A stretch of 41,466 nt of DNA, taken from assembly GCA_040382055.1 (NCBI GenBank), contig JBEIGE010000026.1, forward strand, positions 1 to 41,466, read 5' to 3'. This document shows positions 37,916 to 41,466 of this stretch, one piece after another. How positions within the stretch are numbered: the first letter of the stretch is position 1; every line of letters begins with the position of its first letter. Both the position numbers and the translations under genes were made by a program. The stretch is from JBEIGE01 sp040382055. GTDB lineage: Bacteria > Pseudomonadota > Gammaproteobacteria > Burkholderiales > Burkholderiaceae_C. The notes under the pieces are model-generated. The model ran no database searches. It worked only from the letters and a program-made list of their open reading frames with translations, and was not told the DNA's origin.

Positions 37916-39196
37916 TCACCTGGCCTCAGCGACCACAGCGCTCGAGTCCTTGAAGAGCCGATCGGACGGGAGATGAAGCACGCGCTGAGGATAGGGAATA
38001 TCGATGCCAGCTGCACGCAAGGCAGCCAGTATTTTGATGTTCAATTCTGACTGAAGCGCCAATTGGCCGTTGCCCGGGTCATTAATCCAGACCGTCAGGG
38101 CGAATTCCAGCCCGTCGGCGGCAAACTGTCGCAACAGCGCAGCAGGGGCAGGATCCGCCAGGACACGCTCGCAGGACGCTGCCGAGTCACACAAAATACC
38201 CTGCACTTGACCCACGTCGCTGTTGTAGCCAACGGTGATGGTAATGGTGATGGACACCTTGGGGTTGGCCAGCGACAGGTTTTCAACCCTTTGGGTGATG
38301 ATCAATTCATTCGGGATCACCGACTCGCGGCCGTTAGCAGCCCGGATCAGGGTGTAGCGGGTTTTGATATCGGTCACCACGCCCTCAAAGCCATCAACAC
38401 TGACCGTATCTCCAATGCGCAAGGAGCGCTCCAGAAGTATGACAAAACCGCTGACGTAGTTCGCAGCCAGTTTTTGCAAACCAAAACCCAGACCCACGCC
38501 CAGAGCACCACCCAGAACCGACAGGGCTGTGAGGTCAACGCCCACCGCGGACAGCGCAAACAAAAGACCCACCAACAGCAGCAGCCCCCGGATGGCATTG
38601 GCTGCCACTTTGCGCATGGACAAATCCTTGACGATCTCGCGAAGCAGCCTTTTTTCGATGGTGGCCGCGATCCAAAGCGCCAGCACCAGCACGATGCCGG
38701 AGGAGATAACCCCTTCAATCATGGTTCGCAAAGTGACCCGGGACTTGCCGAAAGACAGTGAAATGGACTCCAGCTCCGCCAATACCGAGGGCAAGAAACC
38801 GGTAATCCACAAAATGGCAAACAGCCAGGCCATCCAGGAGATCAGACGCTCAACGGGTTGCGCCAGGGCGGAGGCCGGAAACGAGGCACTGAACACACGC
38901 ACCACCAGCCGGATCGCTGCAAGCGAAACAAAAATCGGCAGCGCAACTTTGAGCAAGGCAATGGGCTGGTAGCGCGAAACCGCGAGAGTGGCTCCGTAGA
39001 TCAGCACCAAGGCCAGCGTCGGGAACATGAGCCCGTCCAGGGTACTGCGGCCAAACCAGACTGAATCAGCGCCATGCCCCTTGCCGGCCAGGGCAGACAG
39101 AAAGTAGGACAAGCTCAAACAGCACAGCAAGACCAGCAACTCAATGCCAACCTTGGGGCCACCCAAGTCATGCAAAAGGCTTTGCAACTCGTCCAT
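37916..39196 (-). CDS. MscS-family mechanosensitive channel
   Basis: A 426-residue inner-membrane protein. The ATG at 39196 is chosen because it avoids overlap with the upstream gene; 14 more codons are possible. Several N-terminal hydrophobic segments precede the pore-lining TM3 (LSVLGGALGVGLGFGLQKLA) and the beta domain: NYVSGFVILLERSLRIGDTV, DGFEGVVTDIKTRYTLIRA and ESVIPNELIITQRVENLS. The upper chamber ends in LRAAGIDIPYPQRVLHL, typical of MscS. It opens under membrane tension to relieve hypo-osmotic stress. Confidence 0.93.
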   Translation of the reverse strand: MDELQSLLHDLGGPKVGIELLVLLCCLSLSYFLSALAGKGHGADSVWFGRSTLDGLMFPTLALVLIYGATLAVSRYQPIALLKVALPIFVSLAAIRLVVRVFSASFPASALAQPVERLISWMAWLFAILWITGFLPSVLAELESISLSFGKSRVTLRTMIEGVISSGIVLVLALWIAATIEKRLLREIVKDLSMRKVAANAIRGLLLLVGLLFALSAVGVDLTALSVLGGALGVGLGFGLQKLAANYVSGFVILLERSLRIGDTVSVDGFEGVVTDIKTRYTLIRAANGRESVIPNELIITQRVENLSLANPKVSITITITVGYNSDVGQVQGILCDSAASCERVLADPAPAALLRQFAADGLEFALTVWINDPGNGQLALQSELNIKILAALRAAGIDIPYPQRVLHLPSDRLFKDSSAVVAEAR

Positions 39197-39203
39197 GACG
39201 CTC

Positions 39204-40166
39204 TCAGACTCTGGCCAAGGCGCGCAGGTGCGCTTCAACGCTGCGCGACAAGGCGCTCAGGTTGTAGCCACCTTCGAGGCAGGACACAATGCGCTGCTGG
39301 GCATGTGTACGCGCCACATCCATGATGCGGTTGGTGATCCAGGCGTAATCCGCTTCGACCAGCCCCATTTGCCCGAGATCGTCCTCGCGATGCGCATCAA
39401 ATCCGGCACTGATAAAAATCATCTCGGGCTGATGCGCCTCCAGGCGGGGGATCCAGAGTGACTCGATCAACTCTCGCACCACATTGCCTTTGGTGTAGGC
39501 CGGTACCGGCACATTGATCAGATTGTCGGCATCCGAGCGGGAGCCGCCATGGGGATAAAACGGGTGCTGGTAGAAGCTGACCATCAGTATCCGGTCATCG
39601 CCGGCGACGATGTCCTCGGTTCCGTTGCCATGATGCACATCGAAGTCCACGATGGCCACGCGCTTGAGGCCGTGGCGCTCCAGCGCATATTTGGCTGCAA
39701 CCGCCACATTGTTGATAAAGCAAAAGCCCATGGCCCTGTCCCGGCACGCATGGTGGCCGGGCGGGCGTACGGCACAAAACGCGTTTTCAAGTTCCCCGGC
39801 CATGACCGCATCGGTTGCGGCCAGGGCAGCGCCGGCGCCGCGCAAAATAGCCGACCAGGAGTCCACGTTCATTGAGGTATCCGGATCAATCTGGGCATGG
39901 TTGGGGCCACCGGCCGCCACGTCATCGATCAGGGTTTCGCTCAAACCCCGCAGAGAGGCCACATGCATGCGGCCATGCGCGAGTTCAATATCATCCAGCG
40001 AGGCCAGCGGAGCCTCACAACGCACCAGTGCATCAGCCACGCCGCTGATCAGCAAGCGGTCATCAATGGCGGCCAGCCGCTCAGGGCACTCCGGATGGCC
40101 ACGTCCCATGTCATGTTTGTGGCAGTCGCGATGGGTAAAGTAACCAGTCTTGCTCATCGTCTTCAT
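39204..40166 (-). CDS. Histone deacetylase family (class II-like) hydrolase
   Basis: A 320-residue zinc amidohydrolase related to acetoin utilisation AcuC and acetylpolyamine amidohydrolases. Seen: HDMGRGHPECPERL, AVRPPGHHACRDRAMGFCFI with the catalytic HH pair, VAIVDFDVHHGNGTEDI with Zn ligands D and H, and FISAGFDAHREDDLG with the third Zn Asp. Starts at 40166 and 40157 are both ATG; MSKTGYFTHRDC from 40157 looks more like relatives, but GAGGA lies nearer 40166. Substrate may be acetylated polyamines or proteins. It is 7 bases before the MscS gene. Confidence 0.92.
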   Translation of the reverse strand: MKTMSKTGYFTHRDCHKHDMGRGHPECPERLAAIDDRLLISGVADALVRCEAPLASLDDIELAHGRMHVASLRGLSETLIDDVAAGGPNHAQIDPDTSMNVDSWSAILRGAGAALAATDAVMAGELENAFCAVRPPGHHACRDRAMGFCFINNVAVAAKYALERHGLKRVAIVDFDVHHGNGTEDIVAGDDRILMVSFYQHPFYPHGGSRSDADNLINVPVPAYTKGNVVRELIESLWIPRLEAHQPEMIFISAGFDAHREDDLGQMGLVEADYAWITNRIMDVARTHAQQRIVSCLEGGYNLSALSRSVEAHLRALARV

Positions 40167-40273
40167 CGTCCTCTTTTTTTTCGGTTAAGGTGTTGGCGTG
40201 AATGTCCAACTGAAGCTTAAAACCGCTGCCTGAACAGCTTAACACGGTGATCGCGGGCAAGCCGCCGGATAAC

Positions 40274-40363
40274 ATGCAGGAAAACCCCAAACAACAGCCC
40301 CCGCAACACCTCACGCTGGCGCGCCTGCTGCGTGATGTCAACCCACTGGTCTGGTTCAAGTGA
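40274..40363 (+). CDS. Short open frame overlapping the mltB start (uncertain)
   Basis: A 29-codon frame MQENPKQQPPQHLTLARLL ... PLVWFK ends in a TGA that overlaps the GTG start of the next gene (GTGA). It has no clear ribosome binding site and no known homologue that I recognise. The overlap could couple translation of the transglycosylase. It may equally be chance. Confidence 0.25.
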   Translation: MQENPKQQPPQHLTLARLLRDVNPLVWFK

Positions 40364-41466
40364 TTCTGAAATTTCTCAAAAACGCTCTTCTATTCATAGC
40401 AATAAGTTCAGTCTGCGCCGGGGCTATTGCCGAAAAACACCGCAAAAAGTCAGGCAAAGCGGGGGCGCGGGCCAACACCGTCGCCAGCGCATCGGCAGGC
40501 GCAGCGTCATTTGCCTATGCAACGCGTCCGGAAGCCATGGCCCTGGCAGACGACATCGCCCAGCGCCAGTCACTGGACCTTGCCTGGGTTCGCCAGGCCA
40601 TAGGCCAGGCGCGCCATCTGCCGGTTGTCACGCAACTGGTGCTACCGCCGCCGGCTGGTACCGCGAAAAACTGGGCGCTGTACCGCAGCCGCTTTGTGGA
40701 ACCCAAACGCATTGCCGCAGGCGTTTCGTTTTGGCAGGCCAACCGGCAGCTTCTGCAGCGGGCCGAACAAGAATTTGGTGTTCCGCCGGAGATTGTGGTG
40801 GGGGTGATTGGTGTGGAAACCATTTACGGCCAGCAATTGGGGAATTTCCGGGTGATTGACGCCCTGGCCACGCTGGCGTTTGACTTCCCCGTGCAACACC
40901 CCCGTGCCCGCGAGCGCAGCGCCTTCTTCAAAGGCGAGCTTGAGCAGCTTCTGACTTTCAAAAACCAGCAGCATCCCGACCCATTGAAGGTGCGCGGTAG
41001 CTTCGCAGGTGCGATGGGCTTGCCCCAGTTCATGCCGTCAAGCTGGCGCAAATACGCGATTGATTTTGATGGCGATGGCAGGGTAGACCTGTTCAACAGC
41101 AAAGCCGATGTGATTGGCTCGGTAGCGCATTACTTCAAGACCTTCAACTGGCAACCCGGCATGCCGACCCACTACCCACTGGCGTTTGATGCTGAAAAAC
41201 TGGACAAGGAGGCGCTGCTGGTGCCCGACATCCTGCCCACTTTTTCGGTGGCCGGCTTTGCTGCCAAGGGTGCCGTGGTGGAGCCCACCGGACAGATGCA
41301 CCCCGGCCTGCTGGCGCTAATTGAACTGCAAAACGGCTCCGACCCCCCCAGTTATGTGGCCGGAACCGAGAATTTTTATGTCATCACCCGTTACAACTGG
41401 AGCAGCTACTACGCCATGGCCGTGATTGATTTAGGCCAGGCGGTACTCAAAGTTGTCCAGAACGGG
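40360..41466 (+). CDS. mltB: Lytic murein transglycosylase B-type (5' part)
   Basis: An open frame of 369 codons to the window edge, so the 3' end is missing. It begins with GTG and a signal-like segment (VILKFLKNALLFIAISSVCA). Seen in the catalytic domain: GVIGVETIYGQQLGNFRVID with the catalytic Glu, FPVQHPRARERSAFFKGELE, RGSFAGAMGLPQFMPSSWRK and a DFDGDGRVDLF calcium-loop-like motif, then LGSV-type VIGSVAHYFKTFNW. It cleaves peptidoglycan to 1,6-anhydro-muropeptides. No upstream ATG is available; a stop (TGA, 40333-40335) precedes the GTG in frame. Likely periplasmic or outer-membrane attached. Confidence 0.9.
   Translation, partial: MILKFLKNALLFIAISSVCAGAIAEKHRKKSGKAGARANTVASASAGAASFAYATRPEAMALADDIAQRQSLDLAWVRQAIGQARHLPVVTQLVLPPPAGTAKNWALYRSRFVEPKRIAAGVSFWQANRQLLQRAEQEFGVPPEIVVGVIGVETIYGQQLGNFRVIDALATLAFDFPVQHPRARERSAFFKGELEQLLTFKNQQHPDPLKVRGSFAGAMGLPQFMPSSWRKYAIDFDGDGRVDLFNSKADVIGSVAHYFKTFNWQPGMPTHYPLAFDAEKLDKEALLVPDILPTFSVAGFAAKGAVVEPTGQMHPGLLALIELQNGSDPPSYVAGTENFYVITRYNWSSYYAMAVIDLGQAVLKVVQNG
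40384..40400. repeat. Short AT-rich dispersed element, copy C
   Basis: GCTCTTCTATTCATAGC matches 13 of 17 bases of the copy at 8415-8431. It lies inside the signal-peptide codons of the mltB-type gene, which makes the exact start of that gene less certain. Confidence 0.35.

Overview
The window looks like a chromosomal segment of a betaproteobacterium of the order Burkholderiales, most likely family Comamonadaceae (Rhodoferax/Polaromonas/Comamonas-like). The evidence is a typical betaproteobacterial primary sigma factor end, several Bug/TTT-type solute-binding proteins, a protocatechuate 4,5-cleavage operon ordered like the Comamonas pmd cluster, and a grpE-dnaK-dnaJ cluster. This placement is inference from gene content; no 16S gene or tRNA gene was seen.

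Region 1 (1-8400) begins with the 3' end of rpoD and its terminator, then becomes a patchwork of small defence and toxin-antitoxin genes and gene wrecks. It holds a LysR fragment abutting a 5-hydroxyisourate hydrolase fragment, an AbrB/PIN pair, a BrnT/BrnA pair, two broken copies of a GIY-YIG/DUF4357 protein flanking an intact MntA-HepT module, a Fic-like C-terminal remnant, and a type I restriction HsdR remnant. It also holds an AT-richer two-gene unit: a MazG-like pyrophosphohydrolase and an 812-residue protein combining a PD-(D/E)xK-like nuclease, a DUF2075 helicase and a LexA/S24-like peptidase. That unit is the best candidate here for an incompletely described defence system.

Region 2 (8400-11100, minus strand) is a CpxP-CpxR-CpxA-like envelope stress or metal-responsive trio: a Spy/CpxP-like lipoprotein, an OmpR-family regulator and a histidine kinase with a His/Asp-rich periplasmic loop. 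Direct repeats precede the first two genes.

Region 3 (11183-24476) carries protocatechuate meta-cleavage. On the minus strand, in transcription order, are a signal-less periplasmic-binding-fold protein, ligJ, ligK, a family 3 solute-binding lipoprotein, a Bug protein, ligI, ligA, ligB, ligC and an aldo/keto reductase. A divergent LysR regulator follows on the plus strand with three more Bug proteins. LigA and LigB open the ring, LigC oxidises the semialdehyde to pyrone dicarboxylate, LigI hydrolyses the lactone, LigJ hydrates oxalomesaconate and LigK cleaves the product to pyruvate and oxaloacetate. No tautomerase (LigU/PmdU type) and no permease is visible.

Region 4 (24690-33280, plus strand) has an HxlR-type regulator, an FKBP prolyl isomerase, grpE-dnaK-dnaJ behind a convincing sigma-32 promoter, the tRNA hydroxylase trhO, a membrane-fused spermidine-synthase-like protein and a glutathione S-transferase-like protein.

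Region 5 (33286-41466) has, on the minus strand, a histone deacetylase family protein, an MscS channel, etfB-etfA, a DmdC-like acyl-CoA dehydrogenase and a nitronate-monooxygenase-like flavoprotein; the ETF, dehydrogenase and flavoprotein genes form a fatty-acyl oxidation/electron-transfer unit. The window ends inside a plus-strand lytic transglycosylase gene (mltB type). No CRISPR array, rRNA, tRNA or intact insertion sequence was found, and no gene-free stretch exceeds about 250 bases.
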